Of a stretch of DNA of 64,000 nt, positions 50,111-63,881 are shown in pieces; the stretch's first letter is position 1, and every line of letters starts with the position of its first letter. The translations under genes were made by a program, and so were the position numbers. The stretch is from positions 17,947,507-18,011,506 of the forward strand of contig NC_083637.1 in NCBI RefSeq assembly GCF_963576545.1, given 5' to 3'. The notes beneath the pieces were generated by a model. It saw only the letters and a program-made list of their open reading frames with translations, made no database searches and was not told where the DNA came from. The stretch is from Limanda limanda. Lineage: Eukaryota > Chordata > Actinopteri > Pleuronectiformes > Pleuronectidae.

Positions 50111-52184
50111 CTTCCTGTGTGTCACTCTTCTGCTATTCTAGGACATCCTTGTTGTAGCACAATGTTTTTTATTAGGGTACAGTAGAGGAAATACATGCAG
50201 TATGTTTTAACACAAATTCCCTCCTGAATTGAATTATAGCAACATATCTCTGCTTTGCTGCAGCCACAGTCAGGCTGGTATAGAGAAACTGTCTCAACTG
50301 TGTCTAATTTTAGGAATTGAATCATGATATTAAAAAGCACAGTATGTCTGGATAATTCCTCAGGGTTATGGGTCCATTGAAAGCTGAAGAGAATAATATT
50401 TAAGAGTTTGTGTGGATGTTTTTTTCTCCCTTTGCAAACAAAGTGGGCTTGGTTTGAACAGCCTGAGGTTAGTTTTGCTCTGGTTTAGACTTGCATGTGC
50501 TCTTGTCGTGCCCTCCTCTGCAGCATACAAGTAACAATCTCTTTTCCAACTGTAAAATGCAGCTCTTCTTCAACATCTTACGAGGCCAGTTGATAAATTC
50601 TTAAAAAATGTTGAAAAACTGGACAGTTTTTGAGATTAAAGGAACATTTTAAATGCTTTCTTTTTTGTGCAATTACCCCTTTAAGCAAATCTATCAAGTA
50701 GGAGATGACTAATAATTAATCACAAACATTATATCACACATTAATTCTGCTATTGTAGAAGAACAAGCTGCAACATGGAGACCTTTGGCATTTTTAGTTG
50801 AAGACCAAAAAAAATGTCATTATCCAAATTAGTGAAGTTGAAATTGTTTGAAAATTTCAGCTGAGAGCTAAAACTGTCTCAGCCTTATTGAATTCTTTCA
50901 GTGTTCTTATTATCTTAAGCCAGGTTTTCAGTTGAGACTTCTTCTGGACGGAGCACCCAGTAATTTAAGGGTTATTAGTTGCCATGCAGGCATCATTTAC
51001 AGCCTGCAGTACAGTGCCAGGCACAGACAGAGGCAGTGTTTATCAGCCATGCAATTACTGACCCTCTGGCCTGTTGGGATGCTGGGCTCGTAGCTCGGCT
51101 GGCTGCTGTGCACCGGCCTGTGACGACCTGCATGTCTGGCTGCTCTGCCTACCTGTCTGGCTCCTACTTGCCTGCCCTCATCTGTCTTCCTAGCCTCTGA
51201 CTGAGTGCCTCTTTCTCTGCTACTCAGACCACTTGCCTGGCTGCGTCTCTGGACGCCTGCCATCCAGTTGCATTTCTCCTGCCTGTCAGTCATGCAGCAG
51301 TAGCTGGCGGCTGTCACTCTCAGCTCAATCTCTGGGCGTCTTCTGTCTGCACCCCTATCCGCTCGCCTGTCTGACTTCCTAGTCGAGGGGCGGCTGGATG
51401 GGTGCTGGATAACACGCACCCCGCAGACCCACCGCTCACATACAAGAACGGAGACGTGGAGGGTGAGAGAGAAGAAGGAGGAGGGCGCTGTGACAGATGA
51501 AAGGAGAGATAAATGGAGAAAAGAGACAGACAGAGGAGAGGTATAGGGAGGGAGCACACACAGCCAGAGAAGGTGTGGAGAGATGGTGAGAGGAGGGGAT
51601 GGAAGGAAGATGTGGAGATAGAGGAACAGAGAGAGACGATGAAGGGAGGATGAAGCAGAAGGTGGAAAAGCAGATGGGGAGACAGAGGGGTGTACTGCTT
51701 ATTAAGAGGCTTACTCTCCAATGCTTTATCTTTATTGAATTAATACACATACATACAGTCAGTCTGAGGAGCAGCACTGGGACTAAGGGACATTACATGC
51801 ACAAAAACCATCAGACAACAAAATCCACTCACACCTTGTACACATGCAGACTCACACAGGCAGTGGTCTATAGTGCCAGGCCCCCGGGTCTCTCTGTGCA
51901 CAATCACTGTGATGAGACCTGGATCTGAATTACAGATGAGACTGTCTAGTGTAAAGTGCTGTAGTCAGGAGTCACACATCTTATTTACAACTTACTTGTA
52001 TAATACATGACTTTGTTTGGAGTTAATCTCATCAAGGCAACCATGGCCTGGAGTATCTCCTTCTCTGCTTTGACCTCATTTAGAATGATTATCCTACAAT
52101 AAGTGGGTATGGAATTAAGCTATTTTTTTAGCTTATCAATAAAATAATGCATCCTGGGATAGGTTGATAAAGGCAATCAATACT

Positions 52185-52600
52185 CATTTTGTTCATCAGA
52201 AGAAAAAACAGCTATTTTTATTTGGGATTTGCGATATTAAATTCTTGTCAATATCCAATATACAGATTCTTTCCAACCCGTTTTGACTGTTTGTCGATAA
52301 CATATGTGCACATATGCAGTTACAGAGCGCATTCAGTCTCCTATAGCGAAATTCACAAAATTTGTATTCCTTCTACTGTTGTGTTGACCCACTGACAGAC
52401 ATGCAATTCCTTTCAAAATACAAAGGGACTGGGCAAAGTAATAAAATGATTTTGTCGGGGATTCTATATTAACTCATTTGCCTGACAAAAAGGCAGAATT
52501 ATTCATATCTGGCCGATATTTCATTTTAAAGCCTTTATCTGCCAATACTGATGATTTGCTGATATTATTTTTTCTAATTTTTACATTTCTTAAATCCATA
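52185..52600. repeat. Degenerate GATATT/GGCCGATATT-type repeat
   Basis: Phrases such as GCGATATTAAATTCTTGTCAATATCC and TCTGGCCGATATTTC recall a fish transposon family rich in (T)ATCGGCCGATA. Heavily decayed. Confidence 0.3.
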
Positions 52601-53339
52601 CATTTTTTTTCATTTTCATTTCATATCATTGAAATTGTCAGGCAAAAATATATAATTTTCCACATTTCTAGATCTAAACAAGTACTTGATAAAAATGTAT
52701 CTTGAGGACAAAAATAATAGTGCAGCTAACCCTAACCGTTAAATTATTCTAAATTAGTCAATTTTTTAAATTTATTTGGCTAAAAGTTTTATTCAGAAAT
52801 TTATAAAATTATATAGTTTAATTTCATGATTTGCTAGTTTCTGCGTTGTGATGATTTGAAAATATGTCAGTTTGGCTCAAAAACAAGTTGAAATTGTCAA
52901 CTTTGAATTCAGAGTCAAGGGCTTTTTCGGTCTTCTGAGTAGAGCTGGAATTGTTGAGATTGCATTCCTATTGTTTTGTGAGTAATTTATTTGATGCTTT
53001 TTTATTTTAATATCATTGTAAACTAAATATATTTGTGTTTTTCAATGCTAATTGACCAAAAAAAACACCAATTTGAAAAATAACTTTGGGCTCAAAGAAT
53101 AGTAATGGACTTTTTCCACATTTCTAGATCTAAGTTATTGATTAAAACAGATCTATAGATTAATTGATGGTCAAAATAGGTGTGAGTTTATTTTCATGTC
53201 TAGTTCAATGTGTGAGATGCAGCAAAGAGAGTATTTTATATACGTCCATCAGTTCAATCATCATACTGTTTTTTTCAGTGTGGAGTGATTGCTAGTGGCA
53301 TTAGCCTCCATGCTGTTTGCTGAGCTTGTAATTATGTCT

Positions 53340-53401
53340 TTGTGTGTGTGTGTGTGTGTGCGTGTGCGTGTGCGCGTGTGCGTGTGTGTGTGTGTGTGTG
53401 A
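53340..53401 (+). repeat. (GT)n microsatellite with GC steps
   Basis: GT with GCGTGTGC interruptions in the middle; a strong Z-DNA-type alternation. Confidence 0.96.
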
Positions 53402-53729
53402 CATAGTTGAAAAGGAAGACGGGAGGGGGGGGTTGTTCTATCAGCCTCTGTGTATGTCTTTGATCAGCAGGGCTGAACCCAGAATCCTCATTCTCCACAT
53501 TACTCTGTGGAGCGATAAGAGGAGTAGTAGTTCGCCAATGTACACCTCCCACACCTATTTCTACAATTCACAAAAACACACGCACACACACACACTCAGT
53601 CCTGAACACCATACATCACTGAGGAATCTGCCCTTTTAAAGATGAATTACATTCACTTCCCCTGTCTCCGTCTGCCTCTCCCTATTTTCTCCTGCCCTCC
53701 TTCCTCCCTCTTCTCTCCCGGCGCATGTG

Positions 53730-54780
53730 TTGTCTTTCCATGCCTTTTGTAGCTGTGGTCAGCGGAGCCATCTTTGCAGCTGTATCCACAGTCATAACTA
53801 ACTTTCCGAAAGGGGAAAGCCCGTCCAACAGCACATAACAAAGGAATGTGACCTGACTGTCACAGCTGATAGAGATATCGGCAGGCTTGCGTCTTAATTT
53901 GCTCTCGAGCAATAGCTGCTGGTGGAGCTCAGCTGTTTCCTCCTTTATTACATGATCTGATAATTGCCTTGTTAGACAAGCCTGTAATTAAACAATGTTT
54001 AGTTTTTATCTGCCATGGAAAACACGTCTTGACTCGTGCTCCTCGGGCTTCCAATCGGCTAACTTGGTCAGACCAAATGACATAATTTCTGCCTTTAGCC
54101 CTTAGAAAGCGTTTCAAGCACTTATCACAATTTTCATTTTATAAAGCAAACGATTAAGATGATAAATTAAAAATATTCTCCTGTATTAATGAATAGTAAA
54201 AATGGTCAATGGAGTTTTTAAGGTTCCAAAATAATAATCAATTAGACAATTAGGACAATAATTGAAAGACTGATCAGAAGTGAAAAGAAATTGCTAATTG
54301 AATTATTTCTGATTAATATTTTCTCCTCCTTTTTAGTCGAGACAGGATTTCCTTGGTGGTGGCCCTTAGCTGATGCTCAACATTCATGTCTCTTTATTCA
54401 CATAAAAACTGGGTCTCATACATTCTCAGCATTTGGTGAATGAATCACTTTGCTATACATCACCAGATAAAGAGAAAAGCGGTCTCCCTGATTACTAATT
54501 AACCCGGCCATGTTTTGTCGTGATCCCTGTCTAAGACCTCTCTTAGCGCGAGGAATTGACATAGAACAGAGCTGTCTGCCATTGATTTCCTTTTTTTTTG
54601 GCACAGCATGGGCAGAAAAGTGGGCATCTGGTGGAATGGCACCTCTGTGCTCGTGGTGGTGTAACCTGGCACCGGCTGCAGAGAGATGGCAGCATCGCAG
54701 GCAGACAAACAGAGGGAGCGGGCAATGTATCCAGGACAAGCAAGGTCGGCGGCAGGTTGATTGAGTGCTCGTAGGTGTGG
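53730..54780. other. Candidate conserved non-coding block
   Basis: About 1 kb without simple repeats, rich in AATTA/TAAT cores (AGCCTGTAATTAAACAATG at 53980-53998; ATTACTAATTAACCCGG near 54490). The texture is that of developmental enhancers. The long minus-strand frame at 54416-54907 has no recognisable protein content. Confidence 0.3.
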
Positions 54781-55570
54781 GTGACCTCCTTCGCTTCCCG
54801 TCAGTGGCAGAACGGAGAGGAGAGGTTGTATCGCTGCTGTCTGTCCCACTTTCTCTCTCCTGTCTCTCTGTGTCCATCTCTGTTCCTGTGGTTACACTCA
54901 CAGACACCTTCTCTGCTCCCGTACACTCATGTATTTACACAGTGCTGTACAACATGTACACTATATATGACTATATAACTTCCATACAAACTTATCAGGG
55001 CACGGTTCAATTCTCTCTCCTTCTGACTACATTCCTGCATGCAGTGTACATATTAAGTATACATTGGTGGGACCACACACCACATATAAACACCTTGGAC
55101 TTTGACCGTCACCACTATATAGCATCGAAGCAACGCCCTTTAATGTCAAGCCTGTGTTAATTGAGCTGTTTGTCTGTCACCTAATTCATCTCAGCCAGCT
55201 CCATCTTTTTGTACAGGCCAAAAATATTATTGTATATTAGCACAGCCATGATTGTCGCAGAGCATTGATCACACTTAATCCCTGTGCCAGAAGAGCAGGT
55301 TGTTGAGTCAGCTGGCGTATGTGTCCTTGTGTGTCGAACGGCTCCGCCACTGAAATGTAACAGACAGGTTTAAAACCTGGCCGTCATGTGCAAATGTGAA
55401 AAGCATAGCACGGAAGATCTGCGAAGGACAGAGAACGAATGCAAGGTGATAATTTAACAGAATAGTGCGGGAGAAGACTTATTTGCCTTCGTGCCGAGAG
55501 TAAGACGAGAAGGTTGCGATAACTCTTATGTCTGTATATTAGATATCAAGGTCCAGCAGGCAGTAAACTT
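54781..55570. other. No gene seen; possible conserved non-coding stretch at 55140-55360
   Basis: CT-rich then mixed sequence. 55140-55360 (TTAATTGAGCTG, CCTAATTCATCTCAGC, GCCAAAAATATTATTGTAT) again looks enhancer-like. No gene. Confidence 0.3.
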
Positions 55571-55577
55571 AGCTTAG

Positions 55578-55860
55578 CGTAATGGTTCTCTACCTGGGGG
55601 GGGTTCTCCCTCGAGGGGGGATTGATGACACGGGGGTCATGGATGACCAGGGGAAAAATATTCAAGTCAAATTTAAGTTGACTGAATTTGATTCATGTCG
55701 GGAACATAAATAAACAGCAGTTTGCTGATTCTATTGTGCTGCATTTACCTCTCTAAAAGTAAACTTGGATGCAATTTTATTATTTTTTAATGACAATGAT
55801 AAATGTCTACATGATAAGAATGATTCAAAAAATGCAGGGTTGGGGGGAGTAACTCCGCAC
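55578..55860 (+). mobile_element. Possible hAT-type MITE remnant
   Basis: Begins TAATGGTTCTCTACCTGGGG with G-rich steps and GGGGGTCATGGATGACC. This wording is shared by non-autonomous hAT elements in fish. The right end is unclear. Confidence 0.35.
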
Positions 55861-55919
55861 CTCAGCCATAGGCCAGAGGCTTTATGTCATAGGTTTGTCC
55901 ACTGGCATAAAAAAAAACT

Positions 55920-55985
55920 TGGACTTAAACTGGTTTGATTTTGGTGGTTGAAGGTCAAAGGTTAACTGTGACCTTATAAGACTGT
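55920..55985 (+). repeat. Short repeat fragment with nuclear-receptor-like DR1
   Basis: GGTGGTTGAAGGTCAAAGGT then TAACTGTGACCTTATAAG resembles the GGTCAAAGGTCAAGGTCACTG section of a fish repeat. AGGTCA-A-AGGTTA is at 55952-55964. Confidence 0.45.
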
Positions 55986-56099
55986 TTTGTTGTCTTGTGT
56001 AAGTTTGGAAGCCAGGGGCAACTATTAATAATCAACATATTCCATCTTGTTACTTTGAAAAAGACACAACAAGGTTTTACCGGGAAGGTGGGGGGGTAG

Positions 56100-56290
56100 A
56101 TGGACCAACTTTTTTTGCTAGACACTGTTACTTCAGGAGTCGCTTCTTATGAATATTCTCCACCTGTTGCCACTCTTTATGCTACGCTAAGCTAATTGGC
56201 TACTGGCCATATCTTCATATTTCGCCTACAGACATGAAAGCCATGTGATCTTATCATCAAACCCTTTGCAACTAAGTTTTCTCAATGCTG
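56100..56290 (+). repeat. Common teleost repeat (TATGCTAAGCTAAGCTAA type)
   Basis: TTTTTTGCTAGACACTGTTACTTC, then TTATGCTACGCTAAGCTAAT, TGGCTACTGGCC and CATATTTCGCCTACAGACATGA follow the order of a repeat found across percomorph fish. Confidence 0.6.
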
Positions 56291-58360
56291 CCACTAATTA
56301 AGTTGTTGTTTTTTTACCATGTTTTTAGACCGGTACCTCATTAGGCCTTTCATTTCTTCATCCTCTGTTTTTGTTCTTCAACCTTTCAGTTCTGTTTCTG
56401 TCGTGTCTCCCAGATCTTGCTCATCCTTCCTCCAGCCTTCAGGCCCTTGAACGAGCCTTTAAAACTCCCACGCATACACCTTCCTTCTCTTTTGCTGTAC
56501 ACGTTTGTTTTGCTTGTTTCATCTCCTCAAGTTGAACCTCACAATGAAATTTAGTGACCAAAACGGTGTGTGTGTTCATCATCGTCAGCTGGATGTGCGG
56601 TACATTTCTTGCTCCTTCTCCGCTGTCACACACCTAGTGCCTACCTTCAGGCTGGGGTTTTGAGTGCTACGATAGAGGTCCATGCTTTGGAATCTAGTGG
56701 TCCGGATGTTTCTAACAGGTGACCTTAAACACCATGTATCTATGTCTGCTGAGACATGTGCCTGGGATGATGTGTGTCCATGTGGGTGTGTGTTTGTGTG
56801 CGTGTTGGCAGTGTGTGCTGCATCCTCTGGGGGGTCGTTTGGGGCTCACTGTAAACAGATCTTCGTGGGCATCAGCAAATCCCCCTGGCTGGACCATGTG
56901 CTCTTTACCATTCTATCATTTTCTCCTTCTCACACACACAAACGCACACTCAGGCAGGCACATAAACACTCCCACTCATGCATTCACACATATTCCTTAT
57001 CTGTTGACCAGAGCTTTCAGTCTCTCCCTCTCTCTCTCCTTCTCTGCACACTCTTGCACGGTCTCTCTCTACCCTTCTCCCTGACAGTGGGGCCTCCCGC
57101 TTGCTTTACCGTTTCCAGGAAGCGGGTAAAACCAGTCTTGAGTTTCCCTCCCCTCCGCTGCGAGCTTCCAGGTGGAGAAAATAGACTCCACTGTCACCCT
57201 TGTCCAAATCGGTCCCCACATTGGAGTGGAAAACAAACAGTGGAGCTGCCTGACGGGTCCAGGGGGACATGAGAACCTGCAGGAGTGTTTGAACTAATCT
57301 CATGATGAGAAAATAATAGTTGTTCCTCAACGCTGCCCTGCTGCGTTTTACCTGCTTCCCTCTATCCTGTCCTTTTTATTAATTTGTCATTTCTTCCACC
57401 TTCTACCTTTTGCCCAATTAATTATGCCACCAGAAGTGTGTTAAAAGGTTATAGATATGAGATTTTGAAAAATAATATGGCAGCCAACTCCTGTTTTCCT
57501 TGTAAAGATATAGCGGCTGGCGCCTCTCAAAAAAATGAAAGTCACACATCCTCCGCGTGTGCTGTGAACAGAGCTTCTTCTTCTGTTAGGGTATGTGTGT
57601 CCGTCCCAGTAAAGCAGTTGCTCCTCCCTATGTTTGCAAAAAATTCATTAAAAAAGATTGATAGCCAGCTCCACTCTGCAGTGATGTAAACATGACATGA
57701 CACATGGGTGGCACAAATGCAGTAAACAAACCTGTCACCTGCCCGACATGCTGCTCCTAAACCAGACACACTGCGGCTGCACCTTATTTTTACACAGCGA
57801 TGCTAACGATGCTTTCCATGCCAACTAGGTGTCAACTGCAAGAGTGACAAAAAGACATGCATTTATATCACAAATAGTGACGCACACGCTTTGGATGGTT
57901 TGGTCCAAGTGTTCTTTTTGACTTAATAGTGTCTGCTAAAACAATATAAACTCTTATGTTGAAAACTATATTAAGATTCAATGATTCCCAGAAGGAAGGC
58001 GATGGTCCTGCTTTGCTTCTTAGAAACAACAATTAATCATGGTCCATAGAGCCACAACCTGTGCTCCCACTACAGAGGGAAGCTGGGTGGCTGCCAGCAA
58101 TTACAAGCAGGACTTACATTAGCACTGTTATAAAGTGGTCTGAAGAGGCAAAGGACATAATATTACCACAAGTCCTTTAAATGAGCCATGTGTTTACATA
58201 CAAGTATATATTTTTTTGCATTGATAATTGTAGGTGATCAGACACACACACACACACACACACACATAGTCAACTCCATAAATGCTACACTTAGGCTACA
58301 CAATGATTACCTGTAAGTAGAAAAGGACAGATCTTATTCCTATACTTCAATGAAATTGCA
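56291..58360. other. No gene seen
   Basis: Mixed non-coding DNA. CA/CT-rich runs around 56930-57080 make a long + frame (56682-57272) without protein-like content. (CA)n at 58242-58266. Confidence 0.5.
58242..58266 (+). repeat. (CA)n microsatellite
   Basis: Pure, about 12 units. Confidence 0.96.
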
Positions 58361-58364
58361 AAGC

Positions 58365-59215
58365 AAGGCAGGTTTATTTATTTGCACAATTCAGTCTCAG
58401 GGTAGTCTAATAATAATCTGACATTAGAGACATCCAAAATAATAAAGACAAACATTATGACTAAGACAAAATGTTAAACTTATATTTAAAATAAAATAAA
58501 AACAATCCAATCAAACTTCTTAACACCGACAGAATAATTGAAAAAATTGAAATTTAATCAATAAGAAGTGACAAAAATAATAGCACATAAAATTAAATCA
58601 TATAGTTGTTTTTAAAGACAGTGAAATCACAAGATAAACTAAACAAGTGTCATTCTTTATGACTTAAAGTGGTTGTTTTGATATTTTATTATTTAAATGA
58701 ACTGACAGTTCACCTGGCTCCACAGGCTGATATCGTCGAAGGTAAAAGCTGCTTCACCGTTTTTATTCTGGGAACATTGAGTAAACCTGACCCAGATGAC
58801 CTGAGGGGTCTGATGCTTCATATCGTACAAGTTAATCAGAGATACATTTAGGACAGAGACCATTTAATCCTTTATAGACTCGTAATATCATTTAGAAATC
58901 AGTCCTTTTAACCGGTGGTGATCTGAGGAACGCTATTACTCAAGAGGGCTTTGGCTGTCTGGATGACTTTTTTTTTCTTACACCATAAAGACACTTAAAA
59001 TACTTAAACATGCCAAAGATAAACACATAAGCTAGTTTTTTTGGTGTCTTGTTAAGACAGAAATCATTTCATTCTTGCTGTGGTTTTAAGGAGCTAATAG
59101 GCTGATTCTGTAATGGCCTTTATGTTGCTGTGTAGGTTTGAGTCTGTTTAAAAACTTTCTTCCACTTTTTTTATTTGTTCAATGCACTTAATCAGTTAAT
59201 GTAAGAACTGTAGTC
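58365..59215 (+). mobile_element. Decayed teleost retroposon-type repeat
   Basis: Starts AAGGCAGGTTTATTTATTTG, with GATGACCTGAGGGGTCTGAT, AATCAGAGATACATTTAGGA and GGCTGATTCTGTAATGGCCT in the order of a long common fish repeat. No intact reading frame; the class is uncertain. Confidence 0.55.
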
Positions 59216-62200
59216 ACCATATAGAGGTGGGTGTCATCTGCATAATTATCTGCGATACCCATTTATCGACTATTAATCATTGACCAACAATATTAAATTT
59301 TCTATAAAGGATGGACACTTGTCTGTGAGACATTCAAAAAAGCCAATACAACATGTTTTATAAGAGGTTTATTTTTAGATGTGCAGAAAGCAGAATCATC
59401 AATAGAATATAAGGATTCACAGAACATCACTCACCTGCAGCTGCTGTAAAACAAAAGAAAACAGCACCACAGTGTGGTTTTCACACTCATAATTACAAAT
59501 AGACAAAGAATATATATCTTGTAAACATGACTTGAACGGATGGAGCACAAAAAGCCCCCCCCCCCACACACACACACACACAGACGCACACTTTGTCAGT
59601 ATCAAATGGACAACTGTATGCATAAAAAAGGTTGGATACAAGCCTAAAGTTGTTTCTTGCTGAAGTAGAGTAGATTTGAAAAAAAAGAAGAAGAATCTGT
59701 AGTAGATTTGCGTTCTTGCACCTTTTAAAGGAGCTTTTAGGCAGAGTAGCACGGGAGAAGGTAAGAGGCCTGAGGTGTCAAACAATTTCTGTCAAGGATG
59801 CATCACCTATTCTAGGGGTTGAAAATGTGTCAAATTATTGTGTGGAGGCACTGACAACGTGGACAAGCCCTTGTCTTAATCTACAAATCTGTAAGAAAGA
59901 CTGGATAACAGTTCAGAAGGGATGGAGGAGTGAGGTGTGCAGTAATGATCAGAAGGTGGCAACATCACTGCAGCCTCAGAAATGTGTTGTCTTTTGGAAA
60001 TAGGTCTAACATATGTTGAATATGAGCTACAAAGAATTGTAGACCACTTGTTCTCATTGATTTTTTTTTTTTTTTTTAGACTTTATTGAAAGTGTTCTTG
60101 TCAGGCTGCCAGGCAAAGAAAACAACAGATTATATGAAAGTCCCTCTAAACTTTTCACACAACAGCTTTCTGCCGTTTTGGCAGGTCTCTCAGTGAGCAG
60201 CGCTCTGGCACGTCTCCCTCATTTGTGTGTGATAGTTGTTTGCTGAGTTTCAGGAAGGCTCACATTGCCAGCAGGCCTGAAACAATAGAGCATGGTTTTC
60301 TCAGCCTGTTACTGCTCGGTGTAGCGAGAGGGAAACTCTGGACTTGCCACCTCCTGCTCCTCCTCCTCCTCCTCCTCCTCCCCTCCCTTCCTCTTCTCCA
60401 CCTCCTTCTCTTTCTACTCCTCCTCCTCCTCCTCCTCCCTCTCGCTCCCCTCTCTGATGACTCAGAGAAATGTGCTTGGCTTGACTCCCGATGCCAAAGC
60501 GCAAACCAAAAGTCTGATGAAAACGGGGTGAAATTAACAGAAGAGTCCTTTATGAGAATTTGGCTGGATTAAGGCCGTAAACTTTCTCAGATGCACCGGG
60601 TTAATAGATGCAATAAAAGAGAAAGATTTGTTGAAGATGGACCAAATGGGTTCATGATCGGTAACTTATTCATGCATGTTTATGTGCTGGTTGTTGGAGC
60701 CGGTTGAAGACAGCCAGTTGCTGCCAAGCTCAGTTGCAAACATCGATGCCCTGCTGTTGAGTTCTTGACACAGAAATCTGCTGATAAGACATAAGTGTTT
60801 AGCGCTTAGTCATTACGACTGTTTTCAATAAGACGGATATAAATTTAGTGCCTTGCTGATACTGCGATGTTTGTATTTTCAAGGATCTATTTTCCTCAAC
60901 CTTAGCTTTAAAAAGATACCAAAGAAAGATGTTTTATATATTTTATCTCAAAGTTCCTCTTGTTTTTTTTTCTCCTTATTTGTTGTATATCTGTATTCCA
61001 TTTTGTAAGTTAATTTAATCAGTTATCAAAGAGTTGACTGGAGTTTGAACTAATGTAACTTAATTTCTCTCATATTACAAATTTTATTATGTGTCAATAA
61101 AGACTGGTGCAGCAACTAAATAACATAATACGTTACAAACAAGTTAGTAATGTCAATAAAGACACAAATGGCCCAACAATAGAAATTAGAAGTTAAAACT
61201 GTTTCAGCAGAATAATTTTAAACCTAGAAACTTATAAATCATGCAATCCAGTCTGTGGAGCAGATTTTTTTAATTCATTTTCTCCAGTTAAATATTTTAC
61301 TTATATGTAAATCTCCCTCAGGATCAATAAGGTACCTATTAATTAAAAAGAGTATTAAATGTATGAAATTAATTATGTTGGATAAAACATTTAAATCGAA
61401 TTAGTCCAAAAGTTGTGCATAACAGTCATGTAAATCAAATTGAGCCCAACAGTACATTTTCTGTGTCTAGAAATTTTAGATTTTTCACTGGTAAAATTGT
61501 TGAGTTTAATTAATAATTTCTTCCCAACGTTGAATAAGATATATGCTGTATCGTATTACTGTTTGGACAATATTAGTAATTTCTTTTCATAGATCTTAAT
61601 CTGCTTTGATTGTCACCACCAGTTCAACATGTACAGACATCCAAACCAAAGCTGGGATAGAAACTTGACTCGTCACTGTTCTCTCATGTCTCCATGAGAA
61701 GGATGCCACCTACTGAAAATAATCCATCACTAAGTTGAGGAAATATTATTTCTTTTTATTCTTCATAATGTTTTATGGCAGCAAGATGATTAAAACAGGT
61801 ACATATGTATTCCATATTTTTGGATCCAATAATATTAGAATTTAAAATTACCCAAAGTAATCAAACAATTTTATTTTTAGTTTAAATTATTGTTGTAAGC
61901 TAAACAAAATTGAATAAGTTTAATATTGAAGGATGAGTAAATCAGGATTTTAAGTGTAGAAACGTATTAAAAAAACATTTACACATGCATTATACATTGT
62001 CCTTAATTAAATAACATAATAAATAATATATGTATGGCAATTCTAGTGCAACGTTGGCAAATATTTAAGAAAACTAAAGAGCCTGGAGATCTTTCACTGG
62101 GACCTGGAGTGGTCTTGCAGAATCACTTACAAAGCGTTTTCTCGATGACTTGTCATTCGTGTTGTTTCTTGTCTGACCACTTGGCTTTTTCATTCAGGTT

Positions 62201-62900
62201 TTATGTGTCACCGTGGCTAATCTGCAGCTCGGGCACACTGAAATTATAGCCGTGGTATGTCTGTCCAGTTGTCCTCGCAGACTTTCCCCGGCCAAGTCGC
62301 TCCGGGACAGTGTGCCGTCGCTGTGTGTGGTGGTAAACTGTATGTAGCACATCTCCATGGTATAATATACTTTTAGCTGTCAATGAAAGGTATTGTGTCA
62401 ACTTAACAGACTTCCACTTTTCTCTTCTTCACGTCTCTTCTTTCCTGCTCCTCCTCACTTTTCAAATCATCTTTCTCTCTCCGTGTCCTCCAAACGTTGT
62501 TCCTCTAAAAATTCAGCACACACGTTTTTTTTTTCTTCGTCTCTGGGAAGAACAAATAGTACTTAACGACTGATCTTGTATGATCTTGCATTTGTCATCT
62601 CTGTTTATCTTTCCATTCTTGGTCTACTTTTTCTTTCCTTTTATTCATCATCGCCCACCTCCGTAAGCAGGAGAGTTCACACAGCCCAACGAAATGGCCC
62701 CGATAGTTTCTGTCAGAAATATGAACTCCTTGTCACGCCCCCCTCTCCTTCAGCAGGTCATCAATTCATCATCTCTGTAAATAAGATATTTGACAAAACC
62801 TCCAAAAATATAAAATTAGAACACACTGACACAGATGGTTAAATGTGTCGATAATAGCACAGCAGATTTTCTTGGCAGCTCTTTACAGTGTATTAAGTTT
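59216..62900. other. No gene seen
   Basis: Repeat-poor AT-rich DNA with a C/CA run (59556-59580), a T-run (60061-60079) and a TCC/CTC trinucleotide tract (60349-60440). 60,850-62,030 is strongly AT-rich. No exon recognised. Confidence 0.5.
60349..60440 (+). repeat. (CTC)n trinucleotide-type tract
   Basis: Two clusters of CTC/TCC units separated by CT-rich sequence. Confidence 0.93.
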
Positions 62901-62929
62901 AACTGTTGCCTGTAATATGTTTGGCCAAC

Positions 62930-63410
62930 TACAATAACTGCTCTAAAGCGAGCATTTATCGATGGGCCCCCCAGGGCTTGAATGCCAGCCTTGCACAGTT
63001 CCTACCATGTGAAAACGTCTGCTTTGTTCTCTGCTCTGAAGTATCATCCTTCAGATCACACATCTACCCTCTGTAGTGATCTTAATAGCGAGAGCCTGTG
63101 GCCGTCTGATTTACACAGATAAACGGCCAAAGAGACATTATCACAAGTCCTCTTTACACAGAGATACCGCTATATTCCTGTTAAGAATACCCCTCTTTAT
63201 AATCCATTTGGTTTTGCACACTAAATCAAATGAGGCAGCATATTGTCGCCCCAGTGTTTGATTTTTAGATAGCGTGCCGACTTTCCAGAGTCTGGAACGT
63301 CACTGTCTTGTCCTGCTGTGCGTCTGTCTCTTTCACACTCCGTGACGATCCCCGCTGCCGGCACAAAGACGGTAAAACCATCCCCCCCCTATTTAATTAT
63401 CATACATTAC
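62930..63410. other. Candidate conserved non-coding block
   Basis: Balanced composition, no repeat wording, with TATCACAAGTCC, TTAAGAATACCCC and AAATCAAATGAGGCAGC. The texture suggests an enhancer; untested. Confidence 0.25.
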
Positions 63411-63508
63411 ATACAGACCGGAAAGACAAAATGTGGTGCATCTTTCCTGCCTTAAACAGGCAATGTAAAAGGGGATACTGTTAGTCTCTTCTACAAAGGG
63501 AAAGCACC

Positions 63509-63511
<3 letters not shown>

Positions 63512-63550
<39 letters not shown>
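63512..63550 (+). repeat. (CA)n microsatellite
   Basis: Pure, about 19 units. Confidence 0.97.
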
Positions 63551-63552
<2 letters not shown>

Positions 63553-63696
63553 CTTGCTGACCAAATGGCTTGTGCAACACTGATGATGAATCTGTTAAAG
63601 GAAAGAGCATGATTGCCAAGCTACTTTGGGCGCTGTTTAAATGTGTGGATGTGAGAAAGAGACTATACTTGCCTCTGTATCTGTTTACTTAGCACC

Positions 63697-63881
<185 letters not shown>

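Larger units (their letters stand above)
50111..53640. other. No gene seen
   Basis: Includes a purine-rich run on + (51455-51680), which gives long but meaningless frames on both strands, and an AT-rich repeat-like stretch (52185-52700). A (GT)n tract ends the block (53340-53401). No exon recognised. Confidence 0.5.

Noticed and set aside
50997..51777. Long minus-strand frames
   Set aside because: Result of a purine-rich run read as Ser/Pro/Leu; not protein-like.
54416..54907. 163-codon frame on the minus strand
   Set aside because: No domain, low-complexity or biased content and no splice context; fits chance in a balanced-composition block.
56682..57272. 196-codon frame on the plus strand
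   Set aside because: Driven by CA/CT-rich sequence (His/Thr/Ser/Leu runs); no recognisable protein. The real frame cannot be supported.
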